From JBOGUF01 sp050696075 (GTDB taxonomy: Bacteria; Chloroflexota; Chloroflexia; Thermomicrobiales; UBA6265): DNA of 22,616 nt. Shown here in pieces: positions 7,974-16,114 of the stretch. Every line of letters begins with the position of its first letter. Position 1 is the stretch's first letter. The stretch covers positions 1-22,616 of the forward strand of contig JBOGUF010000166.1 in NCBI GenBank assembly GCA_050696075.1. Direction: 5' to 3'. Under the pieces are notes generated by a model. That model was not told where the DNA came from, ran no database searches, and saw only the letters and a program-made list of their open reading frames with translations. The translations under genes and the position numbers were made by a program.

Positions 7974-10900
7974 TCACGACTGTTCAACCTCACCCGGCTT
8001 CAGGGTCGTTTTCAGCTCGCGCACCAGATCGAGCAAATCCTGGCCGTGGCTGAATTGGAGGGCTTGCACGTCGAGCGTGACGTGGCCCGCCTTAAGGATA
8101 GCCGTCAGCATGGTCGCCTGGTCGCGGACGACGGCGGGTTCCTGGAAAGTGTGGTCGTCCGTCAGCAACTCGACCCAGCGCTGCTCCCGCTGGGCGGTGA
8201 GTTTAATGCCGCCGGGCCAGGCCTTATGGCGGTCGAGCTGGTCGAGGAAGGTGTAGGTCTCCGAGGTGCCGTCCTGGCCGAAGCGGCGTTTCCAAACGGC
8301 TGGTTTCTGGGGGTCGACGGTGACCTGGTCGAGCCGCCCCTTGGGCACGTCGCAGCGCGCGGACTCGGAGACGATGCCGTCGCCGGAGGCCTGGGCGAGG
8401 ACGTAGCGCGTGCCGTCCGGGACGAGGACCGGGCCGTCGTAGGGCAGGCCGGAGGTGTTCGGGCTGGCGCCGTCGATGGTGTAGCGGATTTCGCCACTGG
8501 GGATCGCCTTCAGCTCGCAGCGCAGGGCGTCGCCGTCCTGGAAGAAGCGGTGCTTGACCTCGATCGTGTTCTGCCAGAGGTAGGCGTTACCGGTCTCGTG
8601 CTCCCCCTTCGAGTCGACGCCGAGGAAGGAGAGGCTGAGATCCTTGGTGGTGACGTCGTAGGTCTCGATCGGCGTCGCGTACTCGGTGGCGACGCCCTCC
8701 TCGGCCATGAAGACCTTGTCGGCGTGCAGCGGGCGGACGCGCAGCTTGACCTCGCCGGTCTCCAGGTCGCGGGAGAGGAGCTGGACGGTGACGGAGGCGG
8801 GCGGCTTGGGGAAGGGGCCGCGCTCGATAAAGCCGCCGCCGATGTCGCGCCAGATATCGCGCTGAATGAGGGTCTCTTTGAGCTCGTCCATCGCCCGCGG
8901 GTGCTGCCAGGTCCAGGAGGGATCGGTGGCGGCGCGGCGCTTGACGTCGGACCAGAGGATTTGCTTCTGCCCCTCCGGCCAGAGCTTGTTTTCGAGCGAG
9001 GTGCGGAAGCTGCCGTCCGGAGAGACGTCGACGCGGTACTTGTGGGTGTCGGCCAGCGCGGTGACGATCTGGGTCTCGCCGTCGAAGCTGTTGGCCGCGT
9101 ATTGGGCGTCGAACTCCTTGCGCACCAGCCCGTTGCGGTGAGGGTAGTGCAGGGTCTGGAACGACTCGCGGCAGGCCAAGTAAAACTGCGCCTCCTCCCG
9201 CGTCTGGATTTCGAGGGCGTCCATGAACTGGGCGTCGCCCTCTTTGAGCCCCTGCTGCCGGAACTCTTCGATGATCGCCTTGATGGCGCGGAGGTAGGCG
9301 GAGCGGTGGAGGACGCGCTGGTAGCCCGCCTCGCTGCCCATCAAAAAGAGGAGGCGATTCTTGAACTGCTGGTGCTCGTAGAAGCGGGTGATCTCGTCGA
9401 GGGCGTACGGACCGGAGCGGAAAGCGACGAGGGTGACGCGGTCCTGCGTTGGCTGGACCTGATCGAGCGCGGGAAGTGGGGCCAGGTCCTGGTAGCAGGC
9501 GGCGGTGGACGGCTTGAACATCAGCTTGAGGCGTTCCCGCAGCTCGTTCTCGCGCTGCTCGGAGAGCATCCCCTGGGCGTAGTTTTCCAGCTTGGCATTA
9601 AGGTTCTCGACGTTCTTGAAGAGGAGGACGCCGGTGCCGGCGGCGTGGATATACCAGGCTTCGGCTTGCAGCCGGTCGAGCGCGGCGCGCAGGCCGCCGA
9701 GGTCGCGGTTCGGGGCGGCGAGGTAGGCGACGACGTCGGAGCGCGCCAGCCCCAGCGCCGGGTTGACCGCCTGGGAGAGGGAGGCGACGAAGATCAGCTT
9801 GGCGGCGTCCTGGGCGTCGCTCCGGCCGGGGCCGTCAATCTGCTCGGCGACGGAGGAGGCATTTTCGCTGGCGACGTCGTGGGCGATGGCGCTGTCGAAC
9901 GTGCCGTTGATCTGGCGGATCTCGCTCAGGACGTCGGCGCGATGTAAATCGAGGTCGTGGACGCCGATCAGATGCTGGTGATGCGCCGCCTCCGACTGCC
10001 AGAGACCGGCGGTGACAATTCGCATCAGCTTGATCAGCGCCCGCGTCTGCTGGAAGCCTGGGTTCTCGCGGAAGCGGGCGTAGAGGTCGCGGATGCCGGG
10101 GTGAAAGGGGTACGAGGTGACGATGTTGGCCCGCATCTGTTGCGGCGAGGCGGTCGTCTGGTCGGTCCGCTTCGCCTCGTCGACCGCCTCGCCGTAGGCA
10201 TCCGCCACCGCGGCGACCTCCTCGGCGCTGGGCAGCGTCTCGAAGAGGCGGGCGCGCATGATGTGGTAGAGCTCGTCGGAGTTGAGGCGGACCGGGTCGA
10301 TCCGCATCACGGTGCGGTTCGCCTCCCGCTCCAGATTCGTCAGCGACTCGGTGATCCGCTCGCTGCCGACGCCGTAGGCCGAGCCGCGCAGATCGGTCAG
10401 GACGACACAGGCGTTGCTGAGCTTGCCGCTGGTGACGGCGACGAGCAGGTTAGCGAGCGCCGTGGTCGTGATCACGTCGAGGGAGGTGCTGCCAACCGGA
10501 ACCGCTTGCGCCCCCTGAAAGTAAGGCGGCAGTTCGTCGAGCATGATCAGGACGGGGTCGCCCTCCAAGAGGGTGATCCAGTCCTCGTCGCCGGGCGGCT
10601 TGAGCGGGCTGTAGAACTCCTTGAAGACCTCGTCGCGACCGAGCTGACCGGCGATCTCGCCCCAGAGGCCGTAGGGCGTGTTCGTCTTGCGTCCGCTAAA
10701 GGTGACGACGCGGACGGCGCCCAGTGGAGCGGCGGTGTAGAAGCCGCCCATCACCCGCTCGCGCAGTTCGGGGTGTTTCGCCAGCAGTCCGAGGGCGATC
10801 AGGTTGTGCGTCTTGCCGCCGCCCATCGACTGGCTGAGCAGGAACGCGCCAGGAGCGTTCGGCGAGCTACCGTCCAGCCGGCCGAAGGCCTCGGTGAGGA

Positions 10901-11057
10901 GCTGGCGCATGCCATCGGTGACGTAGTTCTCAGCGAAGAACGCCGCGGGATCGAGCCGCGACAAGTCGTCGATGTTGTAGACGGTGTCGCGGACGGCCGG
11001 ATCAAAGACCGATGGACGCGGCGTACACGCCTCGGTGAGCGATTTCAGGTACGGCAC
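7974..11057 (-). CDS. DUF499 P-loop ATPase of the defence locus
   Basis: This is a large ATPase of about 1027 residues, numbered here from a GTG start. Walker A SMGGGKTH lies at about 77-84 and Walker B LIMLDEL at about 170-176. The N-terminus (PYLKSLTEACTPRPSVFD) is typical of DUF499 proteins. The C-terminal 100-150 residues include YTIDGASPNTSG, resembling a chitobiase/hexosaminidase C-terminal-like beta fold. I chose GTG at 11057-11055 because GAGGGGAA lies just upstream and the family sequence starts there; the open frame extends to 11213 with no family resemblance. It is first in the minus-strand locus, with DUF3780 about 290 bp downstream beyond a MITE. The DUF499 family is linked to helicase/methylase defence loci; what its ATP hydrolysis drives is unknown. 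Confidence 0.87.
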   Translation of the reverse strand: MPYLKSLTEACTPRPSVFDPAVRDTVYNIDDLSRLDPAAFFAENYVTDGMRQLLTEAFGRLDGSSPNAPGAFLLSQSMGGGKTHNLIALGLLAKHPELRERVMGGFYTAAPLGAVRVVTFSGRKTNTPYGLWGEIAGQLGRDEVFKEFYSPLKPPGDEDWITLLEGDPVLIMLDELPPYFQGAQAVPVGSTSLDVITTTALANLLVAVTSGKLSNACVVLTDLRGSAYGVGSERITESLTNLEREANRTVMRIDPVRLNSDELYHIMRARLFETLPSAEEVAAVADAYGEAVDEAKRTDQTTASPQQMRANIVTSYPFHPGIRDLYARFRENPGFQQTRALIKLMRIVTAGLWQSEAAHHQHLIGVHDLDLHRADVLSEIRQINGTFDSAIAHDVASENASSVAEQIDGPGRSDAQDAAKLIFVASLSQAVNPALGLARSDVVAYLAAPNRDLGGLRAALDRLQAEAWYIHAAGTGVLLFKNVENLNAKLENYAQGMLSEQRENELRERLKLMFKPSTAACYQDLAPLPALDQVQPTQDRVTLVAFRSGPYALDEITRFYEHQQFKNRLLFLMGSEAGYQRVLHRSAYLRAIKAIIEEFRQQGLKEGDAQFMDALEIQTREEAQFYLACRESFQTLHYPHRNGLVRKEFDAQYAANSFDGETQIVTALADTHKYRVDVSPDGSFRTSLENKLWPEGQKQILWSDVKRRAATDPSWTWQHPRAMDELKETLIQRDIWRDIGGGFIERGPFPKPPASVTVQLLSRDLETGEVKLRVRPLHADKVFMAEEGVATEYATPIETYDVTTKDLSLSFLGVDSKGEHETGNAYLWQNTIEVKHRFFQDGDALRCELKAIPSGEIRYTIDGASPNTSGLPYDGPVLVPDGTRYVLAQASGDGIVSESARCDVPKGRLDQVTVDPQKPAVWKRRFGQDGTSETYTFLDQLDRHKAWPGGIKLTAQREQRWVELLTDDHTFQEPAVVRDQATMLTAILKAGHVTLDVQALQFSHGQDLLDLVRELKTTLKPGEVEQS

Positions 11058-11106
11058 AAGATTCCCCTCGTGGCTACCCCGGGTGAGTAGGTTGTCTGAT
11101 GGACAG

Positions 11107-11136
11107 ATTGTACCGCGAAAGTTCGTGGCCGTGGAA
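11107..11136 (-). promoter_or_regulatory. Possible promoter of the DUF499 gene
   Basis: On the minus strand a TACAAT (11112-11107) makes a good -10 element, about 50 bp upstream of the chosen GTG. The best -35 at an 18-bp spacing is a weak TTCCAC (11136-11131). This supports the shorter DUF499 start but remains a guess. Confidence 0.25.
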
Positions 11137-11233
11137 GGGAACCATTTGCGGTGCGCCGTTGTATGGGGAGCGAACGCCATGCACAGGCGAGGCGGGGTTG
11201 CCTTGCCGACCATGTCGAAAGGAGGAGGCTGCT

Positions 11234-12325
11234 ATGTTGGCGCGGTCGATCGTTCGTCTCCTCGTTGTCGTTGCCGTGTCGTTGTTCGTGGCTGGGCCGG
11301 TAATGGCACTGGCCGGCGGCGGGGGCGGGTTGCCGGCCGTTGAATTGGACGAGCCGCCACCGAGCGAAATCCTGGTCGGTCAGCCGGTGACGGTTGGCTT
11401 TATGGTGCTGTCGCACGGCTCGCCCAGGGATGGCGTTGCCGCGCACCTGGAGGCACTGCACAAAGAGAGCAAGGAGTCGTTCCGGGTCGACGCGATCGCG
11501 GACGACACGCGCGGCCACCTGATGGTAGAAGCGATCTTCCACGAGGTGGGCACCTGGTTCTGGGAGATCGTGCTGCCTGAGTTCGGGACGAGCACGACCC
11601 TGTCGCCAGTGAACGTGGTCGCGGAGGGCAGCGCCTCGGCGGCCATCTTCGGTCCGGGATTCGTCGGGGTGCCCGCGGCGATCCAGGAGGGCGGCTGTGG
11701 CAGCGTCGGGCCGACCCTCTTCGCGCTGGAAGACTTGAGCCGCAACCGAGTTGGATCGACGGACGTCGGCTCCAAGATGGCGATGCCGGTCTCGATGAGC
11801 GAGTCGACGATCGACGCCCGGCTTGACGATCTGGTGGCCGGCGACCACGCGATTACGGTCGCGATTCAAGATGCCGCCAATCTGCTGGCCTGCGGGGAGA
11901 TCGGCGGCATCCGCACGGACGACACGCTGGCCTTTGGCCTCCAGGGCGCCGATGACTCCGGCTGGACCGGGATCGCGGTGCTGGAGGCCGACGGTGACCA
12001 GACGAACGTCTCGGTCTACCTCACCTACAACGCGTCGTCCAGTCCGACAGCCGCCAGTGGCGCGGCAACGGGCGAGACCGTGACCCTCGACATCGTGGGG
12101 AGCGTCTTCAGCGCGCCGTCACTCACCGTCGACGTTGGCGACACGGTGACCTGGACCAACCGCGACCCGGTGGCGCACACCGTCTCCTTCGACGACATGG
12201 CGCTGGCCGACTCGCCGGTCATGGAGCAAGGCGACGCGTTCAGCGTCACCTTCGACACGCCGGGCGCCTACAGCTACATCTGCAACCCGCACCCGTTCAT
12301 GACGGGGATGGTCGTCGTTCGATAG
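11234..12325 (+). CDS. Secreted cupredoxin-domain protein
   Basis: This 363-residue exported protein has a classic signal peptide (LARSIVRLLVVVAVSLFVAG, cleavage probably near VMALAGG). An immunoglobulin-like/YtkA-like region follows (about 25-125), then a middle domain of unclear family (about 130-265), and a C-terminal cupredoxin of about 90 residues. The type-1 copper ligands are visible: His in DPVAHTVSF, then Cys, His and Met in YICNPHPFM. The ATG at 11234 follows AAAGGAGGAGG, an excellent ribosome-binding site; the frame is open 135 bp upstream, but that stretch has no export signal. It is divergent from the DUF499 gene and ends directly at a CCGTCAG heptamer array. Probable role is extracytoplasmic copper binding or electron transfer. 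Confidence 0.85.
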   Translation: MLARSIVRLLVVVAVSLFVAGPVMALAGGGGGLPAVELDEPPPSEILVGQPVTVGFMVLSHGSPRDGVAAHLEALHKESKESFRVDAIADDTRGHLMVEAIFHEVGTWFWEIVLPEFGTSTTLSPVNVVAEGSASAAIFGPGFVGVPAAIQEGGCGSVGPTLFALEDLSRNRVGSTDVGSKMAMPVSMSESTIDARLDDLVAGDHAITVAIQDAANLLACGEIGGIRTDDTLAFGLQGADDSGWTGIAVLEADGDQTNVSVYLTYNASSSPTAASGAATGETVTLDIVGSVFSAPSLTVDVGDTVTWTNRDPVAHTVSFDDMALADSPVMEQGDAFSVTFDTPGAYSYICNPHPFMTGMVVVR

Positions 12326-12367
12326 CCGTCAGCCGTCAGCCGTCAGCCGTCAGCCGTCAGCCGTCAG
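12326..12367 (+). repeat. Six tandem copies of the heptamer CCGTCAG
   Basis: Six exact copies begin at the first base after the cupredoxin stop codon. Four inverted copies lie at 12461-12488, so the two arrays can base-pair over about 28 bp and enclose the hairpin at 12374-12407. On the minus strand part of the array is read as the last codons of the MFS frame. Confidence 0.9.
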
Positions 12368-13750
12368 CTTTTCAGAGGCCGGTCCTCGTGCATGGGGACC
12401 GGCCTCTGTCTGCAACCTATTCGCTTCCTGTTGAAGCACGGGATCATCAACAACTGCAAGCTGACGGCTGACGGCTGACGGCTGACGGCTCGGCAGGGAT
12501 TCCGGCGCGAAGCGGGCGAAGCCCAGGCCGGCGACGATGGCGAGAGCGGCGGTGATGGCGAGGGCGGTTTCGGCGGACCAGAGGTCGGTGGCGAGGCCGA
12601 GCAGGAGGGGCCCGGCGACGTAGCCGAGGTCGGCGATGAGGCGATAGTTCGACATCGCGGCGGCGTTCATGCCGGGCGGGGCGACGTCGGCGGCGTAGGC
12701 GGCCGGCGCGGCGCCGCTCATCCCCGAAGCGATGCTCCAGAGCAGGCAGGCGAGGAAGAAGCCGCCGAAGCCGCCGGCAATAGCGAAGGCCGACATGCTG
12801 ACGCCCGTGACGACGAGCGAGGGGACGATCACCGCTTTCCGCCCGAAGTGGTCGACCAACATCCCCGAGGGATAGGCCATCACCAGGCTGACGATGCTGA
12901 TGATGCCGAGGCCAAGGCCGATGGCGTCTGGGGCGAGACCGAGGTCGTTCTCGGCGTGGATAGGGATGACGTTGAAGAGGGCGCCGGTGCGGCCGAAGAA
13001 GCTGACGAAGGAAACGATGCCGATGGCGAGGAATCCGGGGGTGTGGGCGAGGACCGCCATCTGGGCGCGCCACGGCGCGGTGGCGTGCTGGTGCGGGGGC
13101 GGCACCGCGCGGCTCGCATCACGCAGCCAGCGCGTCTCCGGCACGCGATACCAGGCCAGGAAGGCGACGACCGCGGCGAGGACGGCGTAGCCGACGAAAG
13201 GCGCGGTCAGTCCGAAGTAGCTGGCGAGGAGGCCGCCGGGTATCGGGCCGAAGCCGACGGCAAAGAGGAAGACCCCCTGGTAGATTCCCATGACGCGACC
13301 ACGGTTTTCGGGCGAGGCGATGTCGGCGAGGACGATCGTGCCGCCAAGGAGGACCATCGAGGCCCCGGCCCCGGCGACGAAGCGGGCGACGAGAAAGGTC
13401 GCAAAGTCGGGTGCGGCGGCGCAGGCGAGGTTGCCGACGACGGAGACGACGCCGCCGAGGGCGAGGGTCCAGCGCCGGCCGCGGCGGTCAGCGATCTGCC
13501 CGGCTGGGACGTTGAGCAGAAAGCGGGCCAGCCCGTAGATGGCGATGGTCAGCCCGACGGCGGTCTTCGAGACGCCGTACTCCTCGGCATAGAGCGGGAT
13601 GACCGGGACGATCGCGCCGAACCCGAGCTGGTTGACCGCGATCAGGACGCACATCCAGACCAGGATCCGCCGCCGCTCGGCATTGAGCGGCACGCCGCCG
13701 CGTCCCTCGCGCTGGGAGGCGCCGCGCGTGGCCGCTCCAAGGATCCGCAT
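12350..13750 (-). CDS. MFS transporter, multidrug-efflux-like
   Basis: This 466-residue membrane protein of the major facilitator superfamily has about 12 hydrophobic helices in two halves. Motif A (GQIADRRGRRWTL) lies after helix 2, and the equivalent GMLVDHFGRKAV after helix 8. GFGAIVPVIPLYAEEYGVSKTAVG in helix 1-2 resembles drug-proton antiporters (DHA1). The substrate cannot be assigned. I chose ATG 13750 because GGAGG lies 4 nt upstream; the frame runs open to 13843, but that extra part is repeat-like. The C-terminal roughly 45 residues after APESLPSRQ are read through heptamer repeats, the 12374 hairpin and the second array, so the functional protein probably ends near 12490. No operon partner; divergent from the Mrr-like gene. 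Confidence 0.82.
   Translation of the reverse strand: MRILGAATRGASQREGRGGVPLNAERRRILVWMCVLIAVNQLGFGAIVPVIPLYAEEYGVSKTAVGLTIAIYGLARFLLNVPAGQIADRRGRRWTLALGGVVSVVGNLACAAAPDFATFLVARFVAGAGASMVLLGGTIVLADIASPENRGRVMGIYQGVFLFAVGFGPIPGGLLASYFGLTAPFVGYAVLAAVVAFLAWYRVPETRWLRDASRAVPPPHQHATAPWRAQMAVLAHTPGFLAIGIVSFVSFFGRTGALFNVIPIHAENDLGLAPDAIGLGLGIISIVSLVMAYPSGMLVDHFGRKAVIVPSLVVTGVSMSAFAIAGGFGGFFLACLLWSIASGMSGAAPAAYAADVAPPGMNAAAMSNYRLIADLGYVAGPLLLGLATDLWSAETALAITAALAIVAGLGFARFAPESLPSRQPSAVSRQLAVVDDPVLQQEANRLQTEAGPHARGPASEKLTADG
12374..12407. terminator. Strong hairpin between convergent genes, probable bidirectional terminator
   Basis: A perfect 12-bp stem AGAGGCCGGTCC / GGACCGGCCTCT encloses a 10-nt loop. 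It lies just after the cupredoxin gene and close to the end of the functional part of the convergent MFS gene. There is no T-tract on either side, so it is not a textbook intrinsic terminator. Confidence 0.55.
12461..12488 (-). repeat. Four inverted copies of the CCGTCAG heptamer
   Basis: Four CTGACGG units, the reverse complement of the array at 12326-12367, are read in frame as the SRQPSAVSRQ-like tail of the MFS transporter. Confidence 0.9.
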
Positions 13751-13967
13751 CCGTCCTCCCTGCTCCCTGCACCCTGCACCTCGCGCCGGGGTTGCTGGTG
13801 CTGGGCGCGAGGGTAGCATCGCAGAGGGGGCGGCGATGGGCAATGGAGTGGCCTGTCGCGTGAGGGCGCGTCCGCGGCGTTCGTAATCGTGGGGCTATCT
13901 GGTAGAGTGAGATTCTTGACCGCGGCGCGCTTCATTCCACGACGCGATAGGACGTGGGGATTGGATC

Positions 13968-14687
13968 GTGGACGATCGCCGGCAATGGGTGCGGCGCCAC
14001 CCCTGGGCAACGGGCCTCTGGATCGTCTTTGCCCTGGCGATCGTGTTGATCCTCGCCTTCCCCGGGGGGGACGCAAGCCGGGTCGACGGCATCATCGGCT
14101 GGCTCATCATCGCGACGCCGGCCGCCCTCATCACCTGGGGTGGGACGGCCTGGATCGACCGTCGCGCCAAACGCCGGACCGCTGTCGCGACCACTCCGGC
14201 GCCGGTTGCGTCTCCCACCGAGGATGTGCCGGGCGATCTGTCGGCTTTCGAGGAGACGACCCATCATCAATTGCCCGGCACGGCCGCGGCCGCGGGATTC
14301 CGGCCGGTCGCCCTCAGCGACTTGCTGGCGATGACCCCAACCGAGTTCGAGCAACTCTGCGTGCGCGCACTGGTGCGCCTTGGCTACGACGACGTGCGGC
14401 GGACCGGCGGCGCGGGCGATCTCGCCGCGGATATTGTCGCTCAGGACGTCCAAGGCCGGAGCTGCGTTGTGCAGTGCAAGCGGTACGCGCCCGGATCGGG
14501 GGTCGGCAGCCCCGTCGTCCAGACCTTCATCGGCATGAAGGCGGTCCATCACAAGGCCGATCGCGGCATCATCATGACGACCGCCGAGTTCACCAAGCCG
14601 GCGATCACCCTCGCCAAGCAGCACGACATCGTGCTGATCGACGGCGACGACATCGTCAAAATCCTCAACCTGATGGGCGCTCGGTAG
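13968..14687 (+). CDS. Membrane-anchored Mrr-like restriction endonuclease
   Basis: The 239-residue protein begins with two hydrophobic helices (about residues 15-32 and 45-65; GLWIVFALAIVLILAF and IIGWLIIATPAALITW). A linker and a C-terminal Mrr-type PD-(D/E)XK domain follow (about 110-235). The core reads MTPTEFEQLCVRALVRLGY, then GGAGDLAADI and VVQCKRY; the D and the QxK are the expected catalytic residues of the Mrr subclass. Such enzymes usually cut modified DNA; the membrane anchor would place it at the inner face, near incoming DNA. It starts at GTG 13968 with GGGGA upstream. It is 10 nt ahead of a phosphoribosyltransferase gene, so the two are likely co-transcribed. Confidence 0.85.
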   Translation: MDDRRQWVRRHPWATGLWIVFALAIVLILAFPGGDASRVDGIIGWLIIATPAALITWGGTAWIDRRAKRRTAVATTPAPVASPTEDVPGDLSAFEETTHHQLPGTAAAAGFRPVALSDLLAMTPTEFEQLCVRALVRLGYDDVRRTGGAGDLAADIVAQDVQGRSCVVQCKRYAPGSGVGSPVVQTFIGMKAVHHKADRGIIMTTAEFTKPAITLAKQHDIVLIDGDDIVKILNLMGAR

Positions 14688-14697
14688 CGAGGCGCGG

Positions 14698-15303
14698 ATG
14701 GAGGATGAGCTCCGCCGGTCGAATCTCCTCGACGACGCTGATGTCGCCAGATTCTTCTGGCGCGGGCATGTCGTCTATGAATCGGGCGAGCATGGCGATA
14801 CGTGGCTGGCGCTCGATTTGCTCTTTGCGAATCCCCGGCGGCTCCAGCGCGCCGCGGCGCGGTTGGCCGAGCGACTACGACCGTTCGCTCCTGAAGTGGT
14901 GTGCGGACCGCTGATCGGCGGCGCACTGGTCGGCCAGTGGATTGCCTACGAACTGGACACGACCTTCGTGGTGGCGACGCCGCGGCCGAGTGCTTCGGTG
15001 GCAGGACCGATCTATGCCGTTCCCTCCGTGCTTCGTCCGGCATTGCTCGGCAAGCGCGTGGTTGTCGTAGACGACGTGATCAACGCGGGCGCGGCCACGC
15101 TCGCCACTGTTCGCGAAGTCGAGGCGTGGGGCGGGAGCGTGGTCGCGGTCGCCGCGCTGATCGTGCGCGCGCCGGGCGCGGTCGATGCGTGGAAAGCGCG
15201 TGGGCTCGCGGTCGAATATCTCGTCGGGCTGTCGTGGAATACGTGGGCCGTGGCTGATTGCCCGTTGTGTCGAGGCGGAGTGCCGATCGAGTCGCCGGCG
15301 TGA
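14698..15303 (+). CDS. Orotate-phosphoribosyltransferase-like enzyme
   Basis: This 201-residue type I phosphoribosyltransferase has the PRPP-binding loop KRVVVVDDVINAGAATL (about 120-136). The upstream segment VVCGPLIGGALVGQWIAYEL (about 68-87) is typical of orotate phosphoribosyltransferases. A C-terminal DCPLCRGGVP also occurs in PyrE homologues as I remember them. The expected reaction is orotate plus PRPP to OMP, in cytoplasmic pyrimidine synthesis or salvage. It begins 10 nt after the Mrr-like gene. No other pyr gene is nearby, so a canonical biosynthetic role is not shown; it could act on another base. It ends 60 bp from the convergent AbrB-SRPBCC gene, with no clear terminator between. 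Confidence 0.75.
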   Translation: MEDELRRSNLLDDADVARFFWRGHVVYESGEHGDTWLALDLLFANPRRLQRAAARLAERLRPFAPEVVCGPLIGGALVGQWIAYELDTTFVVATPRPSASVAGPIYAVPSVLRPALLGKRVVVVDDVINAGAATLATVREVEAWGGSVVAVAALIVRAPGAVDAWKARGLAVEYLVGLSWNTWAVADCPLCRGGVPIESPA

Positions 15304-15363
15304 TGATTGCCGGTCTGTCACGTGCAATCCTGGGCTTGGGTACGAACACGGATTTCCGCTGTT

Positions 15364-16110
15364 CTACTCGACGTAGCGAGCCAATTTCTCCAGGGACGAC
15401 CGCGTGCCAGCGTCGTTGTCCTCGGGCCGGATGCCGGACGGGATGTGATCGAACATGATGGTCACGTCTGTCCCGCCGTTTCCTTCCTCAAATGTGACCG
15501 TCATGGTCATCTCTCCTGCGAAGGCGGGATTCTCTGAGTCGAAGGTTATTGCCTGGACGATTCTTGATGGGGGCGTGAGCTCCACGAACCGGGCCGTGAA
15601 GCGGTCTTCCCGCTCCGCGGTCTTGCCGCGGAACTCCTGCTCGGATGCGGGATAGAAAAGCGACATCTGGTAGCCGCCGCCAACGCGGGCGTCGAAATTG
15701 TGGACCTTGCCGGTCATCTCTCCCGGCGCCTGCCAGACAGCCAGGGCTGCCGGATCGGTAAACGCGCGATAGAGCGCTTCGCGCGACGCCCTGATGACTC
15801 TCGAGGTGCGCGTACCGGCCGCGGCGTTCGCATCTGTCATGGATATGTCCTGGTCGTCAAGCCCTTCGCGGGCAACGTGGAGCGCGTGCTCCTCGTGCGC
15901 AATCTCTTCGATTTCCTGCCAAGTACGAGGCGGATCGAGCGCCGGCACAGATTGGTAACTGTCTCTCAGAAACGACTCCATCCGCTCAATTCGCACGCCG
16001 CCATCCTCGAGGATGAACCGGACACGATCACCGGGCTTGAGGCCGAGGCGGTCACGGATTGGGGCGGGGATGGTGATCTGACCCTTCTGGTTGATGCGGC
16101 TGGTGAACAT
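15364..16110 (-). CDS. AbrB-type DNA-binding domain fused to SRPBCC (AHSA1-like) domain
   Basis: The reading frame encodes 248 residues. Residues 1-45 form a SpoVT/AbrB (MazE-like) domain: INQKGQITIPAPIRDRLGLK then GDRVRF. From about residue 92 on (MTDANAAAG onward) it matches SRPBCC/AHSA1 proteins, with TDPAALAVWQAPGEMTG and a C-terminal SSLEKLARYVE. The second part has its own possible start, ATG 15840-15838, with AGGA about 8 nt upstream, so two products are possible. It starts 4 nt after the nuclease stop (TAG-CTTG-ATG), and AGGTAG doubles as its ribosome-binding site, so it belongs to the restriction-modification operon. AbrB-type proteins of this size are usually antitoxins with a PIN or MazF partner, which is absent. 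A role as autoregulator of the operon is inference. Confidence 0.8.
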   Translation of the reverse strand: MFTSRINQKGQITIPAPIRDRLGLKPGDRVRFILEDGGVRIERMESFLRDSYQSVPALDPPRTWQEIEEIAHEEHALHVAREGLDDQDISMTDANAAAGTRTSRVIRASREALYRAFTDPAALAVWQAPGEMTGKVHNFDARVGGGYQMSLFYPASEQEFRGKTAEREDRFTARFVELTPPSRIVQAITFDSENPAFAGEMTMTVTFEEGNGGTDVTIMFDHIPSGIRPEDNDAGTRSSLEKLARYVE

Positions 16111-16114
16111 CAAG

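Noticed and set aside
7758..9947. A 729-codon plus-strand open frame
   Set aside because: It is antisense to the DUF499 gene, whose family motifs are unmistakable. High-GC third-position bias creates long open shadows. Its translation is Gly/Ala/Val/Arg-rich and matches no family.
11058..11213. N-terminal extension of the DUF499 frame to 11213
   Set aside because: The 52 extra residues do not resemble the family and contain the candidate promoter. A GTG with a good Shine-Dalgarno lies at 11057.
12326..12488. CRISPR array
   Set aside because: The repeat unit is only 7 bp with no spacers, and no cas gene is near.
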